Source of the DNA: Annona cherimola
Taxonomy: Eukaryota; Streptophyta; Magnoliopsida; Magnoliales; Annonaceae
DNA: 64,000 nt
Assembly: GCA_030490835.1 (NCBI GenBank)
Contig: CM059977.1
Location: forward strand, 15,533,399-15,597,398
Direction: 5' to 3'
Made by a program: the position numbers and the translations under genes. Below are positions 22,004-33,822 of the stretch, piece after piece (position 1 is the stretch's first letter; each line of letters starts with the position of its first letter). The notes under the pieces are model-generated. The model saw only the letters and a list, made by a program, of their open reading frames with translations. It ran no database searches and was not told where the DNA came from.

Positions 22004-25000
22004 ATGGCGAGAAATTGGAAGGATGGAACCATTCGATCCCGATCTCTCTTCAAGCTTTGGTCTCCATCTCCGTTTCCTTCGACGGGTTTCTTCGGTTTGC
22101 AAGGGCCGACTAGGTGCTTGGAGACTCTGGCCTATGAAGAATTGCGAGCATCCGAGAAAGGAGGAGGAGAGAGCCCTCCAAATGCAACAGCTTTCGTTCT
22201 TCATGGGTTGTTGGGGTCCGGCCGGAACTGGAGATCTTTCTCCCGTAATCTCCTTGCCAAGATCGCTGCGTCTTCTACATTGACTGGTGTTTACTCTCTT
22301 CGAAATGCAAACGCTCATCTTCGCGTTGTTTTCGTTTTCTGCTTCTTCCTCCTTTGGTTAAATGTTGGAAATTTAAGATTTGACTGGTCATATTACTCTA
22401 TTCTGTTATTGCACTTGCACTTAGTTCCCTTTACCCTCACAAAATGACAGCTTGGTTTTGCTTTTTATATGAAAAAAAATATTTTATGAAATCTTAACCA
22501 TCTACACTGTTCTTCCATATGTATATGTCTATGGTGCCAAAATTCACTTGTTCAGAACTTTGATGCAAAAAATTTATGCTCAGATTTTATTTTGTTTTTC
22601 TGCTTTTTGTGGCAGAGTGGCGGATGGTCCTTGTAGACTTGAGAAATCATGGGAGATCAACAGAAACTAAAGGACTGGAACCTCCACATAATATGGCTAA
22701 TGCTGCAAAAGATTTAGCTGATCTGGTGAAGTTACAGGGCTGGGCCTGGCCAGATGTTGTTATAGGTCACTCAATGGGAGGAAAAGTGGCGTTGCAATTT
22801 GCAGAGAGCTGTGCTCGGGGGGATTATGGAGAGTCTGCTTCCTTGCCAAAACAGGTATTTCCCAGTATGATTTGATCAAGATAACCACTGTTGCTAAAAT
22901 GCCAGGTTGATGTGATCATCTATTTGAGTTACTTGTTATGCTGTCGGCCTTGTGTAAGAGGGAGTATAAAATGCAAGTTAAGCTCGTGTGTACTGACGGT
23001 TGCAGTTTTATTTATTTGTTTGTTTGTTTTTTGGACAGACACATTCATATTATTGGTTTATTTGAGGATATGGCCTACTGGACTAAGTAGTCTAGGAGAC
23101 ATTAGAATGATGTAACAAATTCCATGCAGATGACCCCCGATTGATTGGGAATTGCTTGGATGAGTAATAATTTTGACATCCTTTTTCTGATATGGATGAT
23201 TGAAAGTGTTTTTATGCTCTCTCGATGACAGACAACTAATTCTAATTTTAGTTAATTGTACTTGTGTTTGCAAGCTATTATTTATCTTTATCATGTCTCT
23301 ATTCTGTGAGAATGTTTTGCTACTTTCTTGATGCAGAACAGCTGTGGGTCTTGGATTCTGTTGTTGGAGAAGTGAACATTGATAACAGTGAGGGTGAAGT
23401 GGAAAAAGTCTTGCAGACCCTGCAAAATCTGCCGTCTTCATTGCCATCAAGAAAGTAAAGTATCTGTCTTTTCCCTATGCTGTCATGCTCATGAGTCATT
23501 AGGGGCCTGCATCTTTATGTATGCATAGGGAGGGTACTATTCTATAGACATCAATTACAGATTTGTACTATATGGGAGATTATGACCATGAAAGATGCAT
23601 GGTGAACATCTTGCCATTTAAGTTCCATTGTGCTGTGGTTTGGCTTGGATATTACCTGATCGTGTATGATCTTTACAGTTGGGTTGCCTTTGTGTATGCT
23701 TTTTTTTTTTTTTTGAGAAACAGAGCTGTCGGTGGTCATTCCACTTTGGATTTGTGGTTTTTTATACGAAGTCAACAGGGTCTTAGGGGTGAAAAAAAAA
23801 GCTGCTTGCACACTTTAGTGGTGTGTTTGGTTATAAATTAAAAATATGAAGTTAAAACTTTTCATTCTCCATAAATACCTTATTTTTTAATTATTTCTTT
23901 ACATCTTCCTATCCAACTACCATATTTTTTAGTTATTTTTATATAACTATCTATACAAATAACCTATCTATTTTAACTTAAATCTCTTTACTTCTCATCA
24001 TTATCATTATCCTTATCATATTTTATCATTTTCTTTCAATTCAAAGGGTGTGTTTGTTAACAACAAAAAGTTGTCAAGTTAAAACTTTTCAATCTAAAAC
24101 TTTTCACTCTCCACAACTACCATATTTTTTAATCATTTTTTCACATTTTTCTATACAACTACCCTACTTTTCAATCATTTCTACACAACTACCAACACAA
24201 CAAACCTATCTATTTCAACTTTATCCTATTTATTCTTCATCATCACCCCTATCGTATCACATCATTTGACAACTTTTCATCTCTACAACTTTTCATCAAA
24301 AGTTTTATTCATTCCCAAACACACCCAAAAACTTTTATATTTAAAACTTTTCATCCAAAAGTTTCTTCATTTCCCAAACACACTCTAATTTTTTTTAAAA
24401 AAAGTAAAAGCAAAAAACAAAACAAAAGAATTTCAAATAGCGCGCCTAGGTATTTAGGATCTTTGCAAGTTGTGTTATTTATTTATAAAGAATCCACTTA
24501 GAGAAGGTAGCCAACTACTGGAAATTCCGGTTGCAAATTTGAGCACTAATAAATTGTTTGGGCATAGTGTTCCGTGTATCCTAGCTGTCATATAGAGGAT
24601 GCTATCATTCAGCTTATACCAAAGCTCCATGGTAGGGCACAGCTGAACACTTGTATTGAGGAGTGATTTAACTGATAGGGTACTCTGCATGTATAAGGCT
24701 ACACCCTGAGGAAAAAATTTTGATTTTTTGTTTTTTGAGTGTTAGTCAATTACCTGGTAATGTAACCAATAAGCTCATAGCGAGAGGTAGCAAACGTCAA
24801 TGAGCTAAACATGCTACCCTTGGTCATAGTTTTCTGGTCACCTGGATATTGGCACACATCTGATCCATGTATGATTGATGATGGCACACACTTTTGCAAC
24901 TGCAGAGATTCTTCAAGCTGTGATTAAATTTTCTTTTCCTAGTGAGTCAATTCCATTTTAAACCGTTGTTTGGCCTCAGGTGGCTTGTGGACCACATGCT

Positions 25001-25991
25001 TCAGCTAGGATTTTCCAAATCTATATCACACTGGCTTGGCAGTAACCTTAAGGATTCTAGTGAGCATGTGACATGGACATTCAATCTTCAAGGGGCTGTT
25101 GAGATGTTCAATTCCTACAGGTAATATCAACTGCATCTTCTCTCAAGGAAAATGTGACTATGAGTATTCTTATTTTATTGTGAGATTATACCAGTGGATC
25201 TCAGGTATGGTGATCTGTGATCTTTAAGAGGGGTGGGCTTTGATGTATAAGTATCATTTGTTGAACTATCAGGGCCAGATCACGGTAACAGTCTCATCAC
25301 TTTGATGGGCATTGCCTAAATGAATAGAAACTGCTGAGTAGCTATGCCAGGATTTTAAGGTTCTGTAAAGTGGCTAGTATTTGGGGTCGTTCAGTTAATG
25401 TGGGGAAACTACTATGATAAAAACAGATGGAATTTTTATCATGGTAAAGGCTACTTCCAGTGTGGTGCAATTGATAACCACATTAGTTTCCCCAATCTGG
25501 CCTTGGAAGAGGAATGCTTTTTTATTTTGGGCTCCTGAAAGAATTATTTTGTTACTAGATGATGATGGTGAATTTGGTACTAGCAAATGATAAGTAGCCA
25601 ATCAGCATTCTTCTTGCCATGGTATAGTTTCCTTTTGATCACCAACGGTTCCCTTTTCTGTTTATAAGGACTGAGTTTTCTGTTCTTCTCCTGCTACTTT
25701 CTGCCACTGAACTATGGTGTGAGAGCAATGCGTTGCAGGGAAAACAGCTACTGGGCTCTGTTAGAGAATCCACCTGAGGGGTTAAATATATCAATTGTGC
25801 GTGCAGAGAATAGTGATAGGTGGACACCCCAGGTGATTGAGCAACTTGAAGGCCTTGCTAGCAGGAAGGAAGTGTCTGGCAAGGGCAAAGTTTCTTTCCA
25901 TCACCTCCCAAACTCTGGTCACTGGGTTCATGTTGACAATCCTAAGGGTCTGCTAGAGATAGTGGCACCTAATGTCATCTCCATTGGCTGA
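22004..25991 (+). CDS. ABHD11: Alpha/beta hydrolase, ABHD11-like
   Basis: A serine hydrolase of the ABHD11 group (mitochondrial in animals, where it supports lipoylated dehydrogenases; the plant role is not known to me). Five exons: 22004-22286, 22616-22854, 23342-23454, 24980-25120, 25739-25991, giving 342 aa. An Arg/Ser-rich, acid-poor N-terminus may be an organellar targeting peptide. Motifs: oxyanion region HGLLGSGRNW (67-76), LVDLRNHGRS (100-109), nucleophile elbow GHSMGG with Ser147, and a C-terminal NSGHWVH with catalytic His320. The second intron contains a SINE tail and the third contains nested Tourist-like MITEs. The acceptor of exon 3 is AACAG|CTGTGG; an AG five bases upstream would break the frame. 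Confidence 0.9.
23080..23175 (+). repeat. SINE 3' tail in hydrolase intron 2
   Basis: TTCCATGCAGATGACCCCCG, then ATTGATTGGGAATTGCTTGG, resembles the same conserved SINE tail seen at 12765-12846, without its tRNA-like head. Fewer residues match than in the other copy. Confidence 0.45.
23819..24385. mobile_element. Tourist-like MITE interrupted by a second copy
   Basis: The outer element starts GGTGTGTTTGGTTATAA and ends TTTCCCAAACACACTC, which are inverted repeats typical of Tourist/PIF-Harbinger MITEs. It is split by a related element at 24046-24326. No transposase is encoded. It lies in intron 3 of the hydrolase gene. Confidence 0.65.
24046..24326. mobile_element. Tourist-like MITE nested in a relative
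   Basis: The ends are GGGTGTGTTTGTTAAC and CATTCCCAAACACACCC, flanked on both sides by AAA (24043-24045 and 24327-24329), which fits a 3-bp duplication. At 281 bp it is almost identical in length to the copy at 50771-51052. Confidence 0.7.
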
Positions 25992-27282
25992 TCACATCAT
26001 ATTTTACTATGACAGGTATGAGCTCAAAAGGCTCCTACCATGCGTTTGATTTTTGACTTTTTTCTCATGTTGTTTTCAATAAATTTTTGTATAATTACTT
26101 GCCAGGAAGACAGAATTCAGAAAATCTCTTACGCTTTTAAACAAATTGAAATTTATAAGACGAAAATTCCGTGCTTCAATCGAAAATCATGGAACCCTGA
26201 AATGTTTTATAGTGTACCAATGTTCCGGTTCTGATGGCTTCACACTATTTTCTAACACGTGTTCGTCGGGTCCAAAGTCGCACAAGAGCCATTTCTCCCA
26301 ACTATTCTGCTTTGTGCTTAGAAGGTTTAGTCATCTATTTCTCGACTTCTATAGTGACATTTGGGACTTTTGTTTTCAAAGAATTTTCTTGCAATCCAGT
26401 GAGGCAGGGTTTGTTGCACCTCCACTGCACTGCACTGCACTGCACTCAAACAAAATAATGCTGGTTACATTATACAATGTGCGTACCTTTCGTTTTAATT
26501 ATTCCCTTTTTTTATTAATAGTCTTTGTATTTTTGCTAATCATGTATCCGATCATGTTCTATGCATTTTAAGACTTGTTTTGCCATGTAGTTAGCGCGTC
26601 AAAAAAGTAAGGGTAATAATTCAATACTTACATGGGGAATTTCATACTTACCCTTGGTTTTTTTTTAAAAAAATATATATTTTAAATCTAAATTATTTAT
26701 TATGTTTAACATCATGTCAAAAGGCTTTCCTATCTTGAAACACATTTTTGTGAGGTATTGTGTTTGACCAAATCAGAAAAGCGTGGCTATCCGTGTAACC
26801 GCCCAAAATTTTTTTTTATATCTTTTGTAAATATGTGAGTCTCACTTTGAAGTTAGATGGCATTTTTAGAATTTATATGATATTTTTTATTTTCAAAAAT
26901 CAAAGCAGAGCCTCCATTTTCGTTTTCAAAAATCCAAAAATACCAAACAAAAATATCAAATTTCATAGAGGGCTATATCTAAGTTGGGCTTAAACTTTTA
27001 TAACAAAAATAATAAAAAATACTTCAGAAATATTTTTTGGGGGACGGCTATTTAGAGGCGGATTTATGGATATGGACCTGTTAGAAAAAACCAAGGTTTA
27101 TTAAAACCATGTCTGCCGGACCCACAGACGCTGAGCTAGTTAATCATTTGCCTAGGTTCTCTGAGCCATTCATTCACTTTCTCAAGTGCAGGCCAAAATC
27201 TCTTTTGTTCATCATATTCTCTTTTGCTTTTCCGTGATACATTGTACAGTTGCACGACGCACCGTTTACATATAGGTGTTTA
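25992..27282. other. 3' flank of the hydrolase gene and AT-rich spacer
   Basis: The first few hundred bases are probable 3' UTR. A (TGCAC)n pentamer run lies at about 26425-26448. The remainder to 27282 is AT-rich without a gene or a named repeat. Confidence 0.45.
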
Positions 27283-27882
27283 CATACAGGTGTTAATGGT
27301 CATGGTAAATGCTCGTCCAATCAGTTTATAAATGGATTTGGGTTGGGATTTTTTAATAAATAGATTATGATCTGTCAACCTATTTAACCATTTAATTAAA
27401 TAAATAGATTAGAGTTGAGATTTTATAACTCGTCAACCCGTTTAGTAACTCATTTAATCCATATAACCTGTTCAACCCGTTTAATTTGTTCAACCCATTT
27501 AACTCGCTTGACTTATTAAAGTTTTATATATATACATGTAAATCCCTTGATTATTTTCTCTCTCTAAGTCTACCTCAAGTCACTTAATTTTCATTTTTTC
27601 ACTATTGTCCTAATTCTATTTTCCCGTTATTGTCCTATTTTCATTTCTCCTATGCCGGAAACACCCTCTCGTCTCTCCCTGCGAGATCATCATCTATTAG
27701 AGTTTAAGCTTTCAGGTTATTTGCTATATAACTCGTTTAACAACCCACTAATCCATTTATTAAATGGGTTAGGGTTGATGTTTTTTAAATGGGTTAATAA
27801 ACAAATTAAAGTTGAGATATTTTAAATGGGTTAGGATTAGGATTAAATTCCAACCCGTCCAACCTGACCTGTTAACACTCCT
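27283..27882. mobile_element. Non-autonomous repeat with GTGTTAA ends
   Basis: It starts AGGTGTTAATGGTCATGG and ends CCTGTTAACACTCCT. Inside are many short repeats of the type AACCCGTTTAA and TAAATGGGTTAG. A reverse-oriented relative lies at 52929-53445. Subterminal repeats plus GTGTTAA ends suggest a hAT-type non-autonomous element; no clean target duplication was found. Confidence 0.5.
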
Positions 27883-28012
27883 ACGTTTACATCCAAGGCA
27901 CAACCAAACACACCCCTATCGATAAAACAGTATTAAATGATCCTACAATAGAGTTGAGTATATCTTTGAAGATGTTTTGATCCCCCCTACCCACGGAAAT
28001 ATATATGAGAAC

Positions 28013-28386
28013 TGTTCCGGTGCAGTGACGCTGCACCAGAACAGCGGTACAGTGGCCTCAAAATGGGGCCCATATGATCATGAAATCATGATCTACTCCA
28101 CCCATTGTATTTAGAATAATGTATTCTACTACCATACCAATTTTCATCCCAATCAGATATGTATATGGGCCCCATCTGAAAATGGTACAAATCCAACGTA
28201 ATAAAATAGTTTGATGTAAATAACAACTTTAAAGTATCTGATTGGGATGAAAATTGGTATGGTAGTAGAATATATTATTCTAAATACAATGGGTGGAGTA
28301 GATCATGATTTCATAATCATGTGGGCCCCATTTTGGGGCCACTGCACCGCTGTTCCGGTGCAGTGATGCTGCACTGGAACAGCATC
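28013..28386. mobile_element. Palindromic MITE between TA microsatellites (copy A)
   Basis: Nearly the whole element folds back: GAACTGTTCCGGTGCAGTGA at the left mirrors GTGATGCTGCACTGGAACAG at the right, and CCACCCATTGTATTTAGAAT pairs with its inverse at about 28265-28295. The left flank ends ATATATATGA and the right flank is (TA)n. The copy at 46378-46766 is the same family in the opposite orientation. Such placement resembles rice Micron elements, known to lie in TA repeats. Confidence 0.8.
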
Positions 28387-28389
28387 CTA

Positions 28390-28652
28390 TATATATATAT
28401 AAGTGTTGTTACGGTACAGCACAATTGTACTAGAACAGCGGTGCAGTTACCCAAAAAATAGATCCAACACATTAAAATATAATGAAACTTTATACAATCA
28501 TTTATCTATATATAAATCATACTTTAAACTTGATATTTATATTAAACTATTTTATTATGTTGATTTTGCACCATTTTAAGATGGACATGTTTGATTTAGA
28601 TGAAAATTAGTTTACTAATAAATTGGATGAATTGCACGATACAATCGCACGC

Positions 28653-28660
<8 letters not shown>
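28390..28660. mobile_element. Diverged member of the TA-bounded MITE family (copy B)
   Basis: It begins AGTGTTGTTACGGTACAGCA just after a (TA)n tract and ends before a second, longer one (about 28658-28696). Internal stretches (CCATTTTAAGATGGACATG, TTAAACTATTTTATTATGTT) match the centre of copies A and C. The palindrome is largely decayed. Confidence 0.5.

Positions 28661-28697
<37 letters not shown>
28657..28697. repeat. (TA)n microsatellite
   Basis: About 20 TA units between two MITE copies. A second tract of about 13 units lies at 29040-29066. Confidence 0.9.
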
Positions 28698-28699
<2 letters not shown>

Positions 28700-29038
28700 G
28701 ATTTATTCCAGTGCATGCGACTGCACCGTGCAGTCCATGCACTGTGGGCCCTACCTGATCATAAATGGAAAATCCACCCCGTCCATTATATTTAGAATTG
28801 TTCACTTTAATAGCATACCAATTTTCATCCAAATCCAATATGTATATAGTCCCCATCTTAAAATGGTGCAAAATCAACGTAATAAAATAGTTTAATGTAA
28901 ATATCAAGTTTAAAGTGGTTTTTTTAACATCTAAACCGTCTAAAGTATGATTTATATATGGATAAATGAGTGTATAAAGTTTCATTACAATCTAACATGT
29001 GTGGAGTTCATTTTACAGCGGACTGCACACGATCGGGT
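28698..29038. mobile_element. Member of the TA-bounded MITE family (copy C)
   Basis: The left end GGATTTATTCCAGTGCATGC and the right end CGGACTGCACACGATCGGG lie directly against TA microsatellites. The centre shares CATACCAATTTTCATCC, CAACGTAATAAAATAGTTTA and the CCATCTTAAAATGG stretch with copies A and D. Only parts of the palindrome remain. Confidence 0.6.
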
Positions 29039-29066
29039 CTATATATATATATATATATATATATAT

Positions 29067-30990
29067 GAAGATGTGGACAGTTTGGGTTCTATCCGGTCCA
29101 AAACATTTGTCCTAGTTGCGGATTAATACCTCGATTGTCGCCCATTCATATTCTTCCATGTCGGCGAGGCATATATCATGCTTATAAGATGATTTGCATC
29201 ATGGCAGAACATCCAAAGCCTGATGTGAAAGGCAATGCTGGCATTAGCCTGGCAACTTATTGAAAACCTGTGATTGCATTTCACATAACAGTGATTGTAG
29301 AGGAACACGCCGCACAGCATGACTGGGGTGTTTGAAATTGTCGTGCGATTCAATCATGGACGTGCCTTCCTAGTTCCTTCGTTAGCACCAAACGACAGGC
29401 CTGAACGCTTCTTGTGACAGTGTCATCAGTTCATCCCACAGCATTATATTAGAGAGGGGAAAAGATCTGCTTCACTGTCCCGAATTTTGGTCAAATTTTC
29501 ATTGTATGTACCACACTATTACTGGGGGCTGATCCAGTTAGGCGGGCTAAATATTTTTTTCTATTTTCTATATATATTTTTTTGAGAGGCCCCAGTTTGA
29601 TCTTCCTTCATCTGAAATTTGGTAATTTTAAATTTATTTACTTTTATTTTAAAGTTTGAAAATAATAAAATAAACATGAATAAATGTGTTTTTATTTATC
29701 TTGATTTTTGAAAATCAATAAAATAAGCATCAATACTTGTGCCAAGCAATTTTCAAAAATCAAAACAAATACTAAGAAATACCAATTTCACCAAATTCAG
29801 TGCACACGTTTACAAACAGAAATTTAAAAAATTCGCCTATTTTAACCCTATTTATTTTATAACTGGGCTTTCGTTTTGTACGTCATATAATCAGTCACCA
29901 AAGGAGCCTGGGGCGATAGGGCATATATTACGATATTTCTCTGGCATATCATACCAAATGTTTTCAATGCAATTTATTTTTCTTTGCAACAAAAGATATC
30001 TAAGTCAGATGGTCCATGGTAAAATAGTGATCTAGGATATTCTAAAGGTTAAAATTATTTTGAGACAACAAATTTATGTCTTCTAAATTTTAACTATATA
30101 ATATTTTGGCAAAAAAAGAAATTAACTTTTGCGCTAATAAAAGCTTGCTATATTATGAATGAGTAATGGTTCCATACGTTTGGGCTGCATGCTTTTTTTA
30201 AAAAAAAAAATTTTAGAATACTTTTTTTATTTCTCGACTGTTTGTCATACTTATCCATATGCAGTTATTTCTAATTCTGAAAGTTGCATGTATGACAAAC
30301 GTTTATATATTATACAATTTTCAAAAAAATTGATAACTATATATATTTACTCTCAAAAAAAGTCATCTGCTGCAAAATATAAATTTTGAATTAAATTATT
30401 TGTAGTAGCATGATAAAATAAACATGTGTGAAACATACTAAATAATTCAGATTTTTCAACAAATATTTTTTCAAATTAAGAAAATAAGGGGCTTCATGGA
30501 AGCTCCATGCAGCTCTTATGTATTTACTAATCATTTATCTCCGTTTTTTTGGTGTGACCCTACGTAATATCTAATACAAAAAAGATTCATTTTCTTTCCA
30601 ATAAAAAATCTAACTTGGTATTTCGAAAAAGAAAAAAAAGAAAATATAAGGATTGCTGTATTATGAACTTGTTAGTGAGAAGTTATATACTTTTTGCAAA
30701 AAGATTACAAATTTAGCTCCTATATTTTGAAAATGTGCAAAATGAACTTTTCAAGTTTCAAATCTTTCCAAAAACAAACCTATAATGGAAGAAAATTACC
30801 TTCTTAAAGTCTCTTGGGAGAACTTTTAATTTTTTTTTTATATATAAAGAGAAGAATAATAAAACACTCTTTGGCGGTATACTACTTGACGAATATTAGC
30901 GGTAGGCTGTAGCGTTTGTTTTAGTAAAAGTTCTAATTTTACACCAAATGCTAAAACACGTATGTTAAAATGCAATTATGGATAATTACG
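29067..30990. other. Spacer, no gene recognised
   Basis: A GC-richer 350 bp (29080-29430) has a 76-codon minus-strand frame without any family signature. The rest is AT-rich with T and A runs. Confidence 0.45.
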
Positions 30991-33470
30991 TGATGTTTTC
31001 TACAAAATCCCGAGTAACACATTACTTAAAAAAGAAATGCAGGTGGTTGGTGGCGGCGGGATCGATCATCAACCCACAGCTCCCAATCAGGAAACGAATG
31101 ATACGTGTCTTGGAAAAATGATATTTCAACCAGTTATCGGAAAACGTTCTCCGCCATCCTTTTCCCATTTAAAGGAAGACGTTGAGGAAAGAATAAAAAG
31201 GCTAATCTCATGCATTTCTCATGGCCGATTGGCCGTCACTTGAATCTTGATGGATAACAAGCCGTACCCGAGCTGGATTTGCTCCGTGTGACGCACATGC
31301 TTTTTCCCTCTTCCCAATCTACAACCCGCCCCTCCTCAAATCGACAGCACGCTCTTTCACGTCGAACGAACGACATCGTCAAGAACGAATCAGCTGTTCA
31401 AACTTCAATTTTGAATTTCTCCTCTTGTGAAAAAAAAAAAAAAAAAAACTATGAGTTGTGGCCGCGGGTTACCCGCAGCTGCACAACCATGCGAGAGCAG
31501 CGAAACATCCTGGAAGGGAACGGAACGGAGGGGAAGGTGAGATTCGGTCTCACGTGGGAAGCACGTGGAGGGAAGGGACGGGCGTCTGGGAGGGTCCCAT
31601 TGCTGGCACGCTTTGGGAGAAAGCGTGGAAAAGATGGAAGGGATTTCATAATTAGATTCCAGTTGCAGGATCATCCCGGCAAACTGATCCGTGGGAACGT
31701 GAAGAAAAAGCCAGGCCTGAAAAACAAGGAGCAAAGTCCAAGCCAAGGGCGTAGGAGGTAGGACCCATCACGGATTTGGTGGGCCACCCAAATCCTTGAA
31801 ACTTCTTTTCTATTGTCTTTCGATTGATGGCTGCCTCTCCCTCCAAATCTTGACTAACGCCGACACTAATAATATATGATACCCTCCCACGACTTCCACC
31901 ATTTTCATTTTTCAGAGGTCAATATGAACCTGCCGTCTTCCTTTTTTTCTTTTCAGGGGTTGTTACAGAGGATCCATAGTCTTGGATGGGATTTCTCATT
32001 GACAATGAAACCTTTCGAATCTTCCCAATTACTTTGCGTTCGAGAGAGGGAAAAAAAAAAAAAAAAAAAAAATATTTTGCTGGTCATTTTTATTTTATTA
32101 TGCGTAGTAGACAAATCCCACTTTTCCCACTGGCATGATTTTTGTTTGTAGTGACGTCATCTCCTTCCATTATAAACGCTCTCTCTTTTTCCTCCCGTTA
32201 CTCTTCCATCACATTTCTGCCTTTCCAATAATCTTACGTTTTTCATTCATTATTATTTATATTTTCGAGGATAGATTCTTGTAATTTTTTTTTTTTATAT
32301 CTCTCCTTCTCCTTCTATTATTCGATTTTATGCTTTCTATTTTTACCGAGTGAGTGCCAGATAAACCCTACAACTTTTTTTTTTTTTTTTTTTTGGGGTA
32401 TTTCGATATTTTTTTAGCAAAATCAGTGGGTAAATTTGGAGACGGAGACGTGGAGAAGCGGACCCATATAATAAAAATTCTAGTCGGCCAAGGGAGCAGT
32501 TGAGCTTGAGCAGCGTCCAAATTCAAGCCCCACTGTGATAAATACGGTCTTCCCCAGCACAGGCCTCATAAAAGGCCGGTATTTCAGGAACAAGCTCCCA
32601 AACTGTCACGGGCTGAAAAAACGGCACGCATGACCGTCCATTTCTTGAGGCGGAGAGATGGTCCTGCTACGATTTGGGACCAGTGGTTGGCAAACCAACG
32701 GTGCAGAATGCATACACGTGTGCCATATGCTATTGGAGAGGGAAGAGCAGAGCAGCGGACGAGGACGAGGTAGGGTCATGTCAACGTGGGGATCCGACGG
32801 CTCGGTCTTCGAGCGTCATGGGGTCAAGCGCGCTCGACCGAGACGGATATGGAATCGCTGATTTCTCGCCGAAATCAATCCTTCCTTCCTCTGCAATCTA
32901 TTTTTTCTTATCGGCGACGATATATTCGATTCGGAAATCTCGCACGGGCCGCACGAACCGGCTCGGGGATGGCATGGAAACATGAGAATCACCGTCAGTC
33001 GTGCGGTCGTTAGGTAGCGGTCGACGCCTGATCATATCCTATCATATCACATGTGGCCACCATATGCATGCACGCATTGCATGCATTGCTGACTTTGGGG
33101 ACAGACGAGCGTGAAGATGATGTGATGGCTCATTTGCATGCGTCGTTTGGATTTTCCTCGACAAATCTTGCCTGTTGCAATGCCAATCATCGTCATGTAC
33201 TATAAATATTAACCGACTAATCCATACAAATCTCCTTTTTTTACAGCCTAATTGCCGATGCCAGCAGAAATGCCATAATCATCTTGATTTGATATTTACT
33301 TACCGTTGTCTACTTTATCGGACGTCGCATTATTCATGTTTCACTTCATCATCTCTCGCGAGCAATGTTTTGCTCCCAAGGTTTGGCCCCGTAACAATAA
33401 AATGCAATCTTTAGTTTTTATTATATGACATGGTACATAATCATGATCAATTTAAGCTGCCGTATCAAGG
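30991..33470. other. GC-richer unannotated region with promoter-like elements
   Basis: This stretch stands out from its AT-rich flanks but has no frame with a known domain; the longest, about 160 codons at 31279, is Arg/Lys-rich and low-information. It holds poly-A runs (31430, 32050) and a poly-T run (32370). At 32152-32159 is a TGACGTCA palindrome, 12 bp upstream of TATAAA (32171-32176). It may be an untranslated transcription unit or the remnant of a promoter. Confidence 0.35.
32152..32176 (+). promoter_or_regulatory. TGACGTCA bZIP-type site next to a TATA box
   Basis: The palindrome TGACGTCA is the classic C-box/CRE-type bZIP target. A TATAAA follows at 32171, and a CT-rich leader-like stretch follows that. 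No coding sequence can be tied to it. Confidence 0.35.
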
Positions 33471-33479
33471 GGTTTGTTT

Positions 33480-33822
33480 CAATGCATTGGGCTGAAAATT
33501 TTTTTTTTTTGAATTTTTTTTTTATAAAACTCTTAATTTAGGTGTAATTAATCTATAATTTAAAATTTATCATTTTTCTTCATCAAAAAAAAGTTTTACT
33601 ATTTTTAGAAATGTATGTATATATATTTATTTTTGAAAATAAGAGTGATTTAGTCATTTTTCATTTTTTAAAAATTAAAAATATATACACATTTTCTAAA
33701 ATAACAACATTTTGATTATAGACTAAATACACCTAGATTAAGAATTTTATTAAAAAATTTCAAAAAATAATAAAAAATGAGATTTTCGGTCGGAAAATGC
33801 ATCGAGTTGCATTGAAATATTC
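33480..33822. mobile_element. Foldback MITE, shared-core family
   Basis: The ends share TTTCAATGCA with its inverse TGCATTGAAATA. The core appears as AAGTTTTACTATTTTTAGAA with ATGTATGTATATATATTTA, and the opposite arm has the A-rich counterpart around 33680-33740. There are long T runs near the left end. No ORF. Confidence 0.5.

Noticed and set aside
28013..28386. A microRNA precursor
   Set aside because: The hairpin is long and nearly perfect, but the same sequence recurs at 46378 with microsatellite flanks, so it is a MITE. Small RNAs may still arise from it.
29123..29353. A 76-codon minus-strand frame in a GC-richer patch
   Set aside because: No family signature, no splice context and no neighbours to join; left as non-coding.
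31279..31761. A 160-codon plus-strand frame
   Set aside because: It includes a poly-Lys run from a poly-A tract and no recognisable domain. Overlapping frames exist on both strands.
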